Positions 18,165-27,302 of a stretch of DNA of 64,000 nt are shown in pieces. This stretch comes from Hymenobacter sp. DG25B (GTDB lineage Bacteria; Bacteroidota; Bacteroidia; Cytophagales; Hymenobacteraceae): assembly GCF_000801315.1 (NCBI RefSeq), contig NZ_CP010054.1, positions 3,410,001 to 3,474,000 of the forward strand, read 5' to 3'. The notes below the pieces were generated by a model. That model ran no database searches and had not been told where the DNA came from. It saw nothing but the letters and a program-made list of their open reading frames with translations. The translations under genes were made by a program, and so were the position numbers. How positions within the stretch are numbered: the first letter of the stretch is position 1; each line of letters begins with the position of its first letter.

Positions 18165-18527
18165 ATGAAAAAAGCTATTCTTTTCGCCTTTCTCCTGTCT
18201 TATTCGCTGACAGGCTCGGCGGCACCCACCGGAGAGGTTACCCGCCAGCATGCCAATGAGCTTACCCGTAAGCTCACCGACCAATTAGCGCTGGATGAAG
18301 GCCGGTATCTGCAAATGCGCCGCCTGGTGTATGAGCACCTGGTACAGGCGGCCGAGATAGATACCCAATACGCCGATGACAAGGCCGTGCACGACCAGAA
18401 GCAGCAAGCTCTGCAAGCAGAGTTTGCCGCTCAGCTGAAAACCGTGCTCACGGAAGCCCAGTTTACCCGCTACACCAATCTGGCCATCAACCTGCTGGCT
18501 GATGCATCTGCCCCCGCCCAGCCCTAG
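18165..18527 (+). CDS. small secreted helical protein, Spy-like
   Basis: 120 residues, not assignable to a named family. A signal peptide (MKKAILFAFLLSYSLTGSAA) precedes about 100 residues of charged amphipathic helix, including LTDQLALDEGRYLQMRRLVY and FAAQLKTVLTEAQFTRY. The TEAQ..RY pattern recalls LTXXQ/Spy-like periplasmic chaperones and similar small Bacteroidota proteins, but the match is only by look. The 200 bases before the ATG are very AT-rich, as in a promoter. Its stop codon overlaps the stop of the convergent gene (shared CTAG at 18524-18527). Confidence 0.7.
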   Translation: MKKAILFAFLLSYSLTGSAAPTGEVTRQHANELTRKLTDQLALDEGRYLQMRRLVYEHLVQAAEIDTQYADDKAVHDQKQQALQAEFAAQLKTVLTEAQFTRYTNLAINLLADASAPAQP

Positions 18528-20029
18528 CGCCCTTCGGTAGGCAGCTGCAGAATCTGCAGTGTTTGCTGCCACAGGTTCTCGTAGGGGATAATTTCTACCC
18601 CCGCAAAAGCTTCACCCGGCATGGGCGTTTGTTCCAGCCGGGTGAGCAGCGCCTGGCCTTTACGGGTACTGGCCCGCACATCAAAATTCTCTTTCACTGT
18701 GAGCTGCAGCAGCCGGAAAAACAACCGCGTGCGCTGGGCAGCGGGGTTGCGCAAATGATTGCTGGCGTACTTGCGCAGTCCTTCCAGGCGCGGCAATAAG
18801 GCTTCTACATCGCGCAGGCGCAGGTAGTGCAGAAACTGCAGAATCAGAATGGCAACATTTAGCCCCTGCTTATCCCGGCTATAGTCGGGCAGCGTTTGCA
18901 TAAACTGCGTGAAGTGCAGGCCGCGCAAAGGCGAGTTTTCGGGGTCAATGAAATGGTGATAGGCCCGGTACAATTCCCAGCGTTGATGCGCGGAGTCGCG
19001 CAGCTGAGCGTAGAACGGGTTTTGAAAGGCCATGGAGAGCAGTTCATTGGCGTGCCGGTAGTCACCGGCGTGCATAGCCAGCAGGAGGTACAGCTCCAGA
19101 AATACAAACCAGTTGCCGGAAGAGCGGTGAAATGCATTCAGGTATTCCTGCGCTAGTTTTAAGCCCGGGTGTACCCGCCGGGCCTGAAAGTAGGCGTACA
19201 CACTATAGTACATATTGTACCGCCGGTCAAAGCGTCTGGCATTTAGCTTTCCCTGCTGGTACAGTTTTTCCGATGCTGCCGTAGTCCGGATCACACCTTC
19301 GTAATCCCCTACCAGCTCCTGTTGCATCAGCCGTAGCTTATAGAGGTAGTCATAAATCCGGAAAGTGGGATTCTTCCGGTAATGCCCCTCCATTTTTGCC
19401 ATTAGTTCCGGCAGCTTCTGCAGCAGGGTCTGGCGCACCCTTACCTGCTCCGCCATCAGCATCTTTGCCTCCCAGAAAAGGTGACCAGCTTCCAACTCTA
19501 TCTGCAAAAGTTGCTCAGCCTTACATAGCTGCGTGCATATGGCCTTGAACTTGACCGTCTGCCGTTGCTCGGCATAAATTTGCCGTAGCCCGTGCAAAGC
19601 CGTGACCTGATGGGTGGTAAATTCTCCTTCCACTGTTAGCCGTAGGCTCTTGCCATATAACTTCTCCGACATGGTATACTCCCCTTCGCGCAGGAGTACG
19701 CCAGCCTGATAAAGTAGATCCAGACACTCCTGCTCATACTGCCGGTACACCGGATGCCGCGTATCGGTATGGTCCAGAAAAAAAAGGTGGTTCAACAGCT
19801 TATGCTGCAACCGGGATTTAAGTTTGCGAAGTGCCGTCTGGTGCGCAGCACTATTACCGCCATATAACTCTTTGGTCGCCTGAATATTGGTTAAGCTGTC
19901 CTTTGATTGTAGCAGACTGAGTAGTTGCACTTCCTTGCCTCTTGCTGCTTTCGCCGTAAAGTCCAGTAAAGGCAGTATTTTCTGCCGGCGGTTGGTTACA
20001 ATGCGTGCTACTGAACTTACTTCTTTCAT
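18524..20029 (-). CDS. unrecognised all-helical protein, TPR-like
   Basis: 501 residues with no family I can name. No signal peptide or membrane segment, so cytoplasmic. The N-terminal 80 residues are basic (SRLQHKLLNHLFF) and the rest is a run of helix pairs rich in Leu, Tyr, Arg and Gln (AEQLLQIELEAGHLFWEAKM, ELYLLLAMHAGDYRHANELL), resembling a TPR/SEL1-like solenoid without a regular motif. Codon usage is like its neighbours. It is divergent from a small peptide ORF and peptide-transporter genes, and convergent with the Spy-like gene, overlapping it by four bases. Confidence 0.72.
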   Translation of the reverse strand: MKEVSSVARIVTNRRQKILPLLDFTAKAARGKEVQLLSLLQSKDSLTNIQATKELYGGNSAAHQTALRKLKSRLQHKLLNHLFFLDHTDTRHPVYRQYEQECLDLLYQAGVLLREGEYTMSEKLYGKSLRLTVEGEFTTHQVTALHGLRQIYAEQRQTVKFKAICTQLCKAEQLLQIELEAGHLFWEAKMLMAEQVRVRQTLLQKLPELMAKMEGHYRKNPTFRIYDYLYKLRLMQQELVGDYEGVIRTTAASEKLYQQGKLNARRFDRRYNMYYSVYAYFQARRVHPGLKLAQEYLNAFHRSSGNWFVFLELYLLLAMHAGDYRHANELLSMAFQNPFYAQLRDSAHQRWELYRAYHHFIDPENSPLRGLHFTQFMQTLPDYSRDKQGLNVAILILQFLHYLRLRDVEALLPRLEGLRKYASNHLRNPAAQRTRLFFRLLQLTVKENFDVRASTRKGQALLTRLEQTPMPGEAFAGVEIIPYENLWQQTLQILQLPTEGR

Positions 20030-20374
20030 CTTGGCGAAATCTTATCAGTGGGAGCTAACGAATACCTGCGAATTTATTCTTGTTATAGTATCAGATCAGA
20101 TTGCAGAGTTTCAAAAGAAATAGCATATTCCAAATGCTTTCATTAGTCTAACCGTACTGAATACATGTCACAATAATAGATATTTCAGCCAATTATTATG
20201 GTAATTTTTACCTTAAATTGAAGTTAATAAGCCATATAAATTCGTTCCATTATATCTTTATCTAATAATATACAAGTCACTTATTCTTCGCTTACTTCCT
20301 TTTGCAAACAGAAATTTTAGAGGAACTTCGGGACGCTTAACAGCTTCATCTCACCATTCCTTACGCCCCAGGTC

Positions 20375-20539
20375 ATGTTAGAACTCATCGCCCTCATCCT
20401 TCTTCAGCTCGCTACGCTCTTCAATTCACCCAACGCTGCTAAGCCTGCTACCACTGCCACTGCTGCCACTGAAACTGTTCCTGCTTCTACTCCTACCAAC
20501 ACCAATACGGGTGGAGGTACTTGGGGTGAAGGTCACTAG
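20375..20539 (+). CDS. small ORF, 54-residue putative secreted peptide
   Basis: ATG 20375 to TAG 20537 encodes a 54-residue peptide. It has a hydrophobic N-terminus (MLELIALILLQLATLF), an Ala/Thr/Pro linker (AAKPATTATAATETVPASTP) and a Gly/Trp end (TGGGTWGEGH). It fills the otherwise empty 20030-20628 gap and lies 90 bases before, and in line with, the peptide-transporter lipoprotein gene. The N-terminus lacks the usual Lys/Arg of a signal peptide and carries Glu, which weakens the case for export. Coding status is inferred from the organised composition only; it could also be a chance frame. The 300 bases before it are AT-rich and otherwise empty. Confidence 0.45.
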   Translation: MLELIALILLQLATLFNSPNAAKPATTATAATETVPASTPTNTNTGGGTWGEGH

Positions 20540-20628
20540 GTTATAGGGAGGCTGTTAGCTCCTCCTCTTGCTGCCGGTACTAAAACTTGGCTAACTTGCC
20601 CGGCAACGTACCAAGAGGTGTAGCTCCG

Positions 20629-22353
20629 ATGAACCGTTATTTGTCGACTTGTGGGGTCGTATTGTTGTTATTGCTGGGATGTCGGCAGCAGGAAGCGCAG
20701 CGGACGTATAACGTCCGCATACGATGGCCCCGCGACCCGGAAACACTGCACCCCCACACGCTGGCCAATGCGTTAGCCATCCAGGCCATTAACCTCACGT
20801 ACCAGAGTCTGCTGGCTATTGATGCGCCCCAACAGCGCATTGTGCCGTGGCTGGCAGAGGCACTACCGGTAGTACGGCGGGCAGGGAACACCTCCTACCT
20901 CACGTACCGCATCCGGCCGGCGGCCACTTGGAACGATGGGCAGCCCATAACGGCCCAGGACATAATCTTTACACTAAAAACCATGCGTTGCCCGGATCTG
21001 CCTAATGAGCGGATGCGTGCTACGTATGGTTTTGTGCGTTCGGTACAGCTTGATTCCACCGATACCCGGCAGTTTACGCTGGTTTGCGACCAGTTTGCGC
21101 CGGATTACGTGCTGACTTCCGGAGATTTTGCCGTGCTGCCGGAGCATCTGCTGGACCCCGGGCATCAGCTACGGGCTTTTTCCCTGGGCCGCCTGGACTC
21201 AGTGGGCGCCACCTTGCCGGCGGTGAAGCAGTTTGTAAAAGAATTTTCCAAAGCGCGGCTGGAACAGTCGCCGGGGAAATATGGCAGCGGGCCTTATGTG
21301 CTGAAAAGCTGGCAATCGGGTCAGCAGCTGGTGTTTGCGCGCAAAAAACCCTGGTGGGGCGACCAGGTAGTGCCTACCCCGGCCACCTTCCTGGCCCGCC
21401 CCAATCAGATTTCCTTTCACATTATTCCGGATCAGACCACGGCTTTGCTGGCGTTGCGGCGGGGAGATATTGACGTGTATGGCAGCCTGCCCGCCACCGA
21501 CTATCAGCGGCTAGCCTCGTCAGCCACCGACCAGAAACGGATAGCCTTGTATGCCCCGGATTCTTACGAGGCAGTAACCGTAGGTTTCAACACCAGAAAA
21601 CCAGCGCTGGCCGACAGCAAAACCCGCCAGGCCATCAGCCACCTTTTTGATATCCCTACCCTCATAAAAGCTACCCAGCACGGCTTGGCTTATCCCAGCG
21701 CCAGCCTCATCAGCCCCCACGATAAGCACTATTATAACGATAGTCTGGCGCCGGTAGCCTATAGCCCTGCCCTGGCTACACAGCTGCTTGCCCAGGCCGG
21801 CTGGCAGCAACAGCCTGATAAGTCATGGCAGCGACCCAGCCGCTCTGGTCCGGCGCAGCAGCTGGCGCTTACCATCAGCTACCGCGCCGGCGATGCTGCC
21901 TATGAGTTTATTGCACTGCAGTTGCGCACTGTTGCGGGCAAGGTGGGTATCCCTATTAACCTGCGCCCTACGGAGAGCAGCGTATTGACGCAACAATTGC
22001 AGGCAGGGGCTTTTGATTTATATATCCGCTCCCTGATCGGCAATCCATTTGCGCACAACTTTCTGCCTTTGTTGCACTCCGGCAGCACCGGCACGCAAGG
22101 CGGCAACTACACCGGGTTTGGCAGCGCCAGCTCCGATGCTCTCCTGACGGAGCTGGCCGCCGCCCAGGACACCGTGCAAAAGAAACAGCTGCTGCGTAAG
22201 CTACAGCGCGTTCTGCAGCAGCAGAACCCCCTCACGGTATTGTATTTTAAACGGAACCCACTGGCCGTTTCCCGTCGCTTTACCAATCTGGGGCTGTCCG
22301 GGCTGCCGCCGGGCTATGAGGCCACCCGCTTTACGGGGCACCCGCAGCCATAA
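20629..22353 (+). CDS. ABC transporter substrate-binding lipoprotein, peptide/nickel family 5
   Basis: 574 residues from ATG 20629 (MNRYLSTCGVVLLLLLGC, lipobox LLGC); the frame is open upstream to 20587 but without signal character. SBP_bac_5 features: PETLHPHTLANALAIQAINL near the N-terminus, YRIRPAATWNDGQPITAQDI near 110 (family signature), KYGSGPYVLKSW and IRSLIGNPFAHNFLPLLHSG. It should capture oligopeptides or similar solutes at the inner membrane for the two permeases that follow, three bases and a four-base overlap apart. No ATPase gene accompanies them. Confidence 0.92.
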   Translation: MNRYLSTCGVVLLLLLGCRQQEAQRTYNVRIRWPRDPETLHPHTLANALAIQAINLTYQSLLAIDAPQQRIVPWLAEALPVVRRAGNTSYLTYRIRPAATWNDGQPITAQDIIFTLKTMRCPDLPNERMRATYGFVRSVQLDSTDTRQFTLVCDQFAPDYVLTSGDFAVLPEHLLDPGHQLRAFSLGRLDSVGATLPAVKQFVKEFSKARLEQSPGKYGSGPYVLKSWQSGQQLVFARKKPWWGDQVVPTPATFLARPNQISFHIIPDQTTALLALRRGDIDVYGSLPATDYQRLASSATDQKRIALYAPDSYEAVTVGFNTRKPALADSKTRQAISHLFDIPTLIKATQHGLAYPSASLISPHDKHYYNDSLAPVAYSPALATQLLAQAGWQQQPDKSWQRPSRSGPAQQLALTISYRAGDAAYEFIALQLRTVAGKVGIPINLRPTESSVLTQQLQAGAFDLYIRSLIGNPFAHNFLPLLHSGSTGTQGGNYTGFGSASSDALLTELAAAQDTVQKKQLLRKLQRVLQQQNPLTVLYFKRNPLAVSRRFTNLGLSGLPPGYEATRFTGHPQP

Positions 22354-22356
22354 GCT

Positions 22357-23424
22357 ATGCCTCTAATGCTGCGCCAGCTGCTTTCTTCCACCCTATTGGC
22401 GTGGATTATTGCCTCCATCATTTTTCTACTTAGCCGGAGTATGAGCCCGGCCGATGGGGAGCAGTTTGGATTAACGGAGAATATGCCGGCCACTACTGCG
22501 TTAACCGCCGCGCAGCAGCAGGCGGCCCGCCAGCAGCTACGCACCCGGCTCGGTCTCAGCCAGCCCTTGTTTTACTTCTCCCTGCAGGCCCCACCGGCCC
22601 GCGCCCGGGTATTGCTGCCCCGCTTTGCCTGGCACGGAACCCAAAACCAGTACCATGCCTGGATACGGGGCTTAGCCCGGGGCCATATGGGTACTTCCTA
22701 CCGCAACGGCACGCCGGTTACGGCTTTACTGGCCGCTGCGCTACCGCGCACCCTACAGTTTACGCTACCTGCGGCCCTGGTGGCCGTGGCTGTGTCCCTG
22801 CTGCTGGCTACGCGGCTGGCAGCCCGGCCCTTGTGGCGGGCGGCAGTTATCAACCTGCTGCTGGTGTTGGATAGCATCCCGCTGTTTTTGCTGGCGCTGC
22901 TCCTACTGCTGCTGTTAGCCAATCCGGATATGCTAACCTGGTTTCCGGCTTATGGGGTGGGCGAGGCCAATGGAGCCTCGGGCTGGAACCAACTGCTGCA
23001 TACCGCTTATTATCTGGTGCTGCCTACCCTCAGCCTGACCCTGGTTACCCTGCCGGGCCTTACGGTGCAGCTGGAGGCCGCCCTGCAGCGGGAACTGGCC
23101 CTGGACTATATCACCACGGCCCGGGCCAAGGGCCTATCCAGCCGGCAGATTATCCGGCGGCATGCTTTGCGCAATGCGCTGCTCCCGCTGCTTACCCTGC
23201 TGGCCGATTTGCTCCCGGCCGTTTTAGCCGGGGCGGTGGTGGTGGAAGTGGTTTTTGCACTGCCGGGAATGGGCCAACTGCTCTCCGATGCGGCCACCGC
23301 CCGGGACTACCCGGTTTTAATGGGCGCCTTGCTGGTGATACTGGTGGCCCGGCTGGCCGCCTATATTCTGGCTGATATGGCCTACCGGCTAGCCGACCCC
23401 CGCCTGCAGAAATCAGCCGCATGA
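22357..23424 (+). CDS. ABC transporter permease, DppB/OppB type
   Basis: 355 residues, about six membrane helices (first at 10-28). It has the long periplasmic insert of DppB-type permeases after helix 1 and the EAA loop ITTARAKGLSSRQIIRRHAL near 250 that docks the ATPase, then VVVEVVFALPGMGQLL. It pairs with the DppC-type permease to form the membrane channel. It begins three bases after the binding-protein stop and overlaps the next gene by four bases (ATGA), so translation is coupled. The ATPases must be encoded elsewhere. Confidence 0.92.
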   Translation: MPLMLRQLLSSTLLAWIIASIIFLLSRSMSPADGEQFGLTENMPATTALTAAQQQAARQQLRTRLGLSQPLFYFSLQAPPARARVLLPRFAWHGTQNQYHAWIRGLARGHMGTSYRNGTPVTALLAAALPRTLQFTLPAALVAVAVSLLLATRLAARPLWRAAVINLLLVLDSIPLFLLALLLLLLLANPDMLTWFPAYGVGEANGASGWNQLLHTAYYLVLPTLSLTLVTLPGLTVQLEAALQRELALDYITTARAKGLSSRQIIRRHALRNALLPLLTLLADLLPAVLAGAVVVEVVFALPGMGQLLSDAATARDYPVLMGALLVILVARLAAYILADMAYRLADPRLQKSAA

Positions 23425-24449
23425 AAACCAAACAACCGGTTACTCCGTGGCAACGGGCGCTGGCTTTGGGCTGGCTTGGGCTGGTAGCGTGCCTGGGCAC
23501 TTTTGCCCCGTGGCTGCCCCTGCCCTACCCACCCGCTACTTCCGATGCGCTGGCGCTGAGCACACCGCCGCAACTTGGCTCCGCTATGGCTGCCGTCCAC
23601 TGGCTTGGTACCGATGCCCTGGGCCGGGATGTACTCACCGAGCTGGTATTTGGCTGCCGCACCCTGCTACTGGTGAGTTTACCGGCGGCCGTACTACTCA
23701 CTCTCGTTGGTATTGTGTTAGGCAGCGCCGCCGGTTATTTTGGGGGAGTGGGGTTAAAAATGGCCAGAGCATACTGGCTGGCGCTGGCCCTCTGGCTGGT
23801 TGGCACGCTGGCCTATACCCCACTGCTCGGCGGCGGGAATGCAGCGGCTTACCTGCAATGGCTGCTGGCCTCGGGAATATGTGTGGGGCTGGCGGTATTG
23901 CTGCGGCTGTCTGGCTGGGGACAGCAGCCGGCAGCTTTTCCCGTTGATACCGTAGTGCTGGGCGCGGCGGCTTTGCTGGGCTCCGTGCCCCGCCTCATTT
24001 TAGTGCTAACCGTGGCGGCCATTCTGCCCTTGTCATTTGTTTCGATGCCGTTGCTGCTGGGCATTACCTGCTGGCCGGGCATGATGCGCCTGGTGCGGGC
24101 AGAAGCGCTGCGTATTCGGCAGCTGCCCTACATAGAAGCGGCCCGGGCGCTGGGGCTACCCAATAGCCGCATTGTCAGCCGCCATGTATGGCCCGGTATC
24201 TGGCCGGTAGTACGGGCGGCCTTCCCCTTTTACCTCACCCTGATTGTTACCACCGAAACTACCATCTCCTTTCTTGGGGTGGGACTGCCGGCGGAAACCG
24301 CCAGTTGGGGGCACCTGCTAAGCTCGGCCCGACTGGCGCCCGGTAATTGGTGGCTTATCGTTTTCCCGGGATTTAGCCTGGTTTGCACCATCATCAGCCT
24401 GCGTTTTCTAACGCAAAAGCAGGTTTTTTCCGCTGCAACTCCTAAATAA
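23421..24449 (+). CDS. ABC transporter permease, DppC/OppC type
   Basis: 342 residues. The N-terminal region has the DppC pattern, including WLGTDALGRDVLTELVFG near 60. The EAA loop is IEAARALGLPNSRIVSRHVW near 235, followed by FLGVGLPAETASWGHLLSSA, a strong family signature. There is an extra hydrophobic insertion around residues 110-190 (ALALWLVGTLAYTPLLGG and LLRLSGWGQQ region) compared with typical 280-300 residue DppC proteins, so it is longer than usual. It is the last gene of the unit; the 720 bases behind it hold no clear gene. Confidence 0.9.
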   Translation: MKTKQPVTPWQRALALGWLGLVACLGTFAPWLPLPYPPATSDALALSTPPQLGSAMAAVHWLGTDALGRDVLTELVFGCRTLLLVSLPAAVLLTLVGIVLGSAAGYFGGVGLKMARAYWLALALWLVGTLAYTPLLGGGNAAAYLQWLLASGICVGLAVLLRLSGWGQQPAAFPVDTVVLGAAALLGSVPRLILVLTVAAILPLSFVSMPLLLGITCWPGMMRLVRAEALRIRQLPYIEAARALGLPNSRIVSRHVWPGIWPVVRAAFPFYLTLIVTTETTISFLGVGLPAETASWGHLLSSARLAPGNWWLIVFPGFSLVCTIISLRFLTQKQVFSAATPK

Positions 24450-24480
24450 GCAATGTAGCAATGTCACGTTTTTGACTGAT

Positions 24481-24822
24481 TTATTCAGCACTGCATTGCT
24501 TTGCCAGATACTTTTCCGGTCTATTTTCTGCTATTTTCTCTGTTAAACCAGCTTCAGGCTGGTGATATTTATTAAAGCTCTGCTTACGCCTGCCTAAATC
24601 TGACGTCACAAAAGCACCATAAGCTTCCTTTCCATCCGGGTAAGGCTGCCGTATCATTGTATAGCGAAAAGGATCAGCCAGCTTATCTAAGCTACTCCGA
24701 TTCATCTCTTCGCTTACCGTATTATGCCTCCCCGGTATATCAAGCGCCATCAGGAATTTGTGATGCGCTGCCTGTTGCTTCGTCTGCTGAAGCAACATAC
24801 AGCTCACCCTCCTTCTGAACAA
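24481..24822 (-). CDS. doubtful hypothetical ORF in a gene-poor stretch
   Basis: The 24450-25171 stretch (about 720 bases) has no gene I can support. This 113-residue minus frame (with an inner ATG at 24750) contains SSLDKLADPFRYTMIRQPYP and a charged tail, but no family or signal. A 76-residue plus frame at 24724-24954 overlaps it. GC is lower than in the surrounding genes. At most one of the two is real; a decayed gene is equally possible. Confidence 0.22.
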   Translation of the reverse strand: MFRRRVSCMLLQQTKQQAAHHKFLMALDIPGRHNTVSEEMNRSSLDKLADPFRYTMIRQPYPDGKEAYGAFVTSDLGRRKQSFNKYHQPEAGLTEKIAENRPEKYLAKQCSAE

Positions 24823-25040
24823 GCTTACTTCACTCCGGAAGGCGACTTAATAACACGGCAGCAGGGAGATGATGCCTTACGGGATGGAACCGCCATTCTA
24901 ATAGGCAGCTTACTGGTGGCCAAGCCGGAAGTTCCTCGCTGCGTTGTTCCGTGAAGGTGAAATTTAAAGTGAATTGAAAAAAGAAATTGGTTCGACTCTT
25001 ACTCGTTAGGACAGAACTAGAATTGTTGCAATAGGTGTGT

Positions 25041-25073
25041 AGAAAAGCCGTGGATCATGTCCACGGCTTTTCT
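25041..25073 (+). terminator. hairpin terminator in the 24.5-25.2 kb gap
   Basis: Perfect 14-base arms (25041-25054, 25060-25073) with loop TCATG and A4/T4 ends. It could end transcription from the transporter genes or from a decayed gene. Confidence 0.65.
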
Positions 25074-25102
25074 GCGTTTCAGCCTTCCCATAATTCCAGA
25101 AA

Positions 25103-25145
25103 AAAGCTCCCGGTGCCGGCTGTTTAGCCTGGCACCGGGAGCTTT
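25103..25145 (-). terminator. terminator of the PorE-like gene
   Basis: Perfect 15-base arms (25103-25117, 25131-25145) with a 13-base loop; on the minus strand a T-tract follows. It lies 26 bases past the stop at 25172. Confidence 0.8.
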
Positions 25146-25171
25146 CCGGATGCAACACGCAGTTCCGGTGG

Positions 25172-27280
25172 TTACTTCTCCAGCACCTTAAACTCGGTGC
25201 GGCGGTTGAGCTGCCGGCCTTGCTTGGTGGTGTTGGGCGCTACCGGCTGCGTCATGCCATAGCCCGCAAAGGTCAGGCGGCCTTTATCAATGCCTTTAGT
25301 CACCAGGTAGTCTACTACCACCTTGGCGCGGTTTTGCGAGAGCTGCTGGTTATAGGCGGCGTTGCCCACATTATCCGTATGGCCGGAAATTTCGATGCGC
25401 AGCTTGGGCGTTTCATTCAGCAGCGCTACCAGCCGCTCCAGCTCGCCGGTGCTTTCCTTGCGCAGTGTTGACTTATCCGTGTCGAAGAAGATGTTGTTCA
25501 GCACCACTTTCACGCCCACGTCCAGGCGCTGCAGCGCAATGTCTTTCACTACTTCGGAATAAGCCGCGCCGGCCGGTACGTCAAAGTTTTCGGAGTGGAA
25601 CAGGTAGCCATCCTGCCGCACTACAATACCGTAGTTAATGCCAGAGGGAAGTGAAACCAGATAGCGGCCCGACTGGGAGTTGGAGCGGAAGGAGGCAATA
25701 ACCAGGTTTTTCTGGTTGTCTACCACATCAATGGCGGCTTCCAGGGGCTGCTTGGTTTCGGCATCCGTCACCACACCTTTCAGAATGGTTACCTGCGCAG
25801 TGGAAATGGGCACGGCCGCGGCCAGTACGGTTTCCTTTACCGGGGCCACGCGCGAGGCCAGCAACTGATCCTCGGTGTTGAGCATGGGCGGCTTTTCGGG
25901 ACCGAGGAAGGTAATCTGGTAGATGTCTTTGCCACCCTGCCCATCTTCCCGGATGGAAGAATAATAGCCGTGGCGCCCCGAGGCCGAAATCACGAAGAAC
26001 ACGTCATCATCGGGGGTGTTGATGGGCCAGCCCAGGTTTTCGGGCTTGCTCCACTTGCCGTTTTCGTACACCGATTTAAAGATGTCGTAGCCGCCCATGG
26101 AGTTGTGCCCTTCCGAGCTGAAGTACATGGTTTTGCCGTCGGGGTGCATAAACACTCCTTCCTCGCCGTAGGGTGTATTGATGCCGGGGCCCAGGTTTAC
26201 GGCTTTGCCCTTGCCCTCAATCTCCACCTTATAAATATCCCGACTGCCCAGACTGCCCTCGGGCTGGTCGCTCACAAAATACAGGAAGCGGCCATCGGGG
26301 GAGTAAGAAGCCGAGGACTCGTGGGCGTTGGTATTGATGCGGCGGCCGAGGGTTTGCGGCTTGCTCCATTTGGTGCCGCGCAGGTCGCACTCGTTCAGGT
26401 CGCCGCCGTTGTTTTCCACGTAAATCAGCATGCGCTGGCCATCAGGGGCCAGGCCCACGGTGGCATCGTGGCCATCGGTATTCACGGGCTCATTTAGCGG
26501 GCGGGCGGGGCCCCACTGCTTGCCGGAGCGCGAGGACTGGTAGATATCCTCGTAAAAGCCCCCGGTTTCCGGCTCGGTTTGGCCGCCCGTGGAGTTGTCG
26601 CGCCGCGAGGTGAACATAATAACGGATTCATCGGCGGAGATAACCGGGCTGTAATCCGGGAAGGGAGAGTTCACGCCAGGGCCCGCATTATCAATAAATA
26701 CCCGCGTAGGCTTCTTCATCAAGGCCAGGCCCGATTCGCACTCCGCTATTTTTTTGCGCAGCTCCTGCTGCAGAACCAAGCCGTTTTTGGCGCCGGCCGG
26801 CGGCATGGCTTTTTTGTACTCGGCAATGGCTTCCGTCCATTTGGCGTTCAGGTGCAGGCCCCGGCCCAGCAGGTAGTGCATGCGCGGGTCTACCTCCGCA
26901 TCCAGCTCAAAAGCCTTTTGCAGATAGCTCAGACTGCGGGACTTAAAGCCGGAGTTCAGGTAACAGTCGCCGATTTTAAAGTTCAGCTGGGCATTGTTGG
27001 GGTTGAACTTCTGGGCTTCCAGGTAATGCGGCAGCGCCCGCTCATACTTAGGCGGGTCGGCGTTGTACCACTGGTCGCCGGCTTTGATGTCGCGCAGGGC
27101 TTCTTTCAGACCTTCTTTGTTGTCGCCGAACCGGTCTTTGCTGAACTCCACACTTTGCGCCAGCGCATAGTTTGAGGACGCTAAGAGAGCAAGAACCAGG
27201 GCCGCCGGCCGCAATGGGCCGGTAAGCCGCGCAATACTACGGGATAACACGGAGGCGGTGAGCGTATAGTTTGTTTTCAT
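25172..27280 (-). CDS. PorE-like TPR / PD40 beta-propeller / OmpA protein
   Basis: 702 residues from ATG 27280; the upstream open frame to 27391 runs into the preceding gene and lacks a signal. A signal peptide ends near ALAQ without a Cys. Order of domains: TPRs (about 45-190, DPRMHYLLGRGLHLNAKWTE), PD40/WD40-like repeats (250-480, including YSPDGRFLYFVSDQPEG and MHPDGKTMYFSSEGHN), a carboxypeptidase-regulatory-like domain (ATILKGVVTDAETKQPLEAA in part), and OmpA (FFDTDKSTLRKES, ISGHTDNVGN, LNRRTEF). This is the architecture of PorE, which links the type IX secretion system to peptidoglycan, but paralogues are common. The TPR gene 22 bases upstream is in the same operon. Confidence 0.85.
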   Translation of the reverse strand: MKTNYTLTASVLSRSIARLTGPLRPAALVLALLASSNYALAQSVEFSKDRFGDNKEGLKEALRDIKAGDQWYNADPPKYERALPHYLEAQKFNPNNAQLNFKIGDCYLNSGFKSRSLSYLQKAFELDAEVDPRMHYLLGRGLHLNAKWTEAIAEYKKAMPPAGAKNGLVLQQELRKKIAECESGLALMKKPTRVFIDNAGPGVNSPFPDYSPVISADESVIMFTSRRDNSTGGQTEPETGGFYEDIYQSSRSGKQWGPARPLNEPVNTDGHDATVGLAPDGQRMLIYVENNGGDLNECDLRGTKWSKPQTLGRRINTNAHESSASYSPDGRFLYFVSDQPEGSLGSRDIYKVEIEGKGKAVNLGPGINTPYGEEGVFMHPDGKTMYFSSEGHNSMGGYDIFKSVYENGKWSKPENLGWPINTPDDDVFFVISASGRHGYYSSIREDGQGGKDIYQITFLGPEKPPMLNTEDQLLASRVAPVKETVLAAAVPISTAQVTILKGVVTDAETKQPLEAAIDVVDNQKNLVIASFRSNSQSGRYLVSLPSGINYGIVVRQDGYLFHSENFDVPAGAAYSEVVKDIALQRLDVGVKVVLNNIFFDTDKSTLRKESTGELERLVALLNETPKLRIEISGHTDNVGNAAYNQQLSQNRAKVVVDYLVTKGIDKGRLTFAGYGMTQPVAPNTTKQGRQLNRRTEFKVLEK

Positions 27281-27302
27281 GGGGAGCAGGGCAAAGCGGC
27301 GC

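Noticed and set aside
24985..25015. tRNA-like TTCGACTCTTAC that resembles a T-arm
   Set aside because: The flanking bases (ATTGG and CTTAC) do not pair and there is no acceptor or anticodon arm; chance similarity to the tRNA-Arg 3' end.
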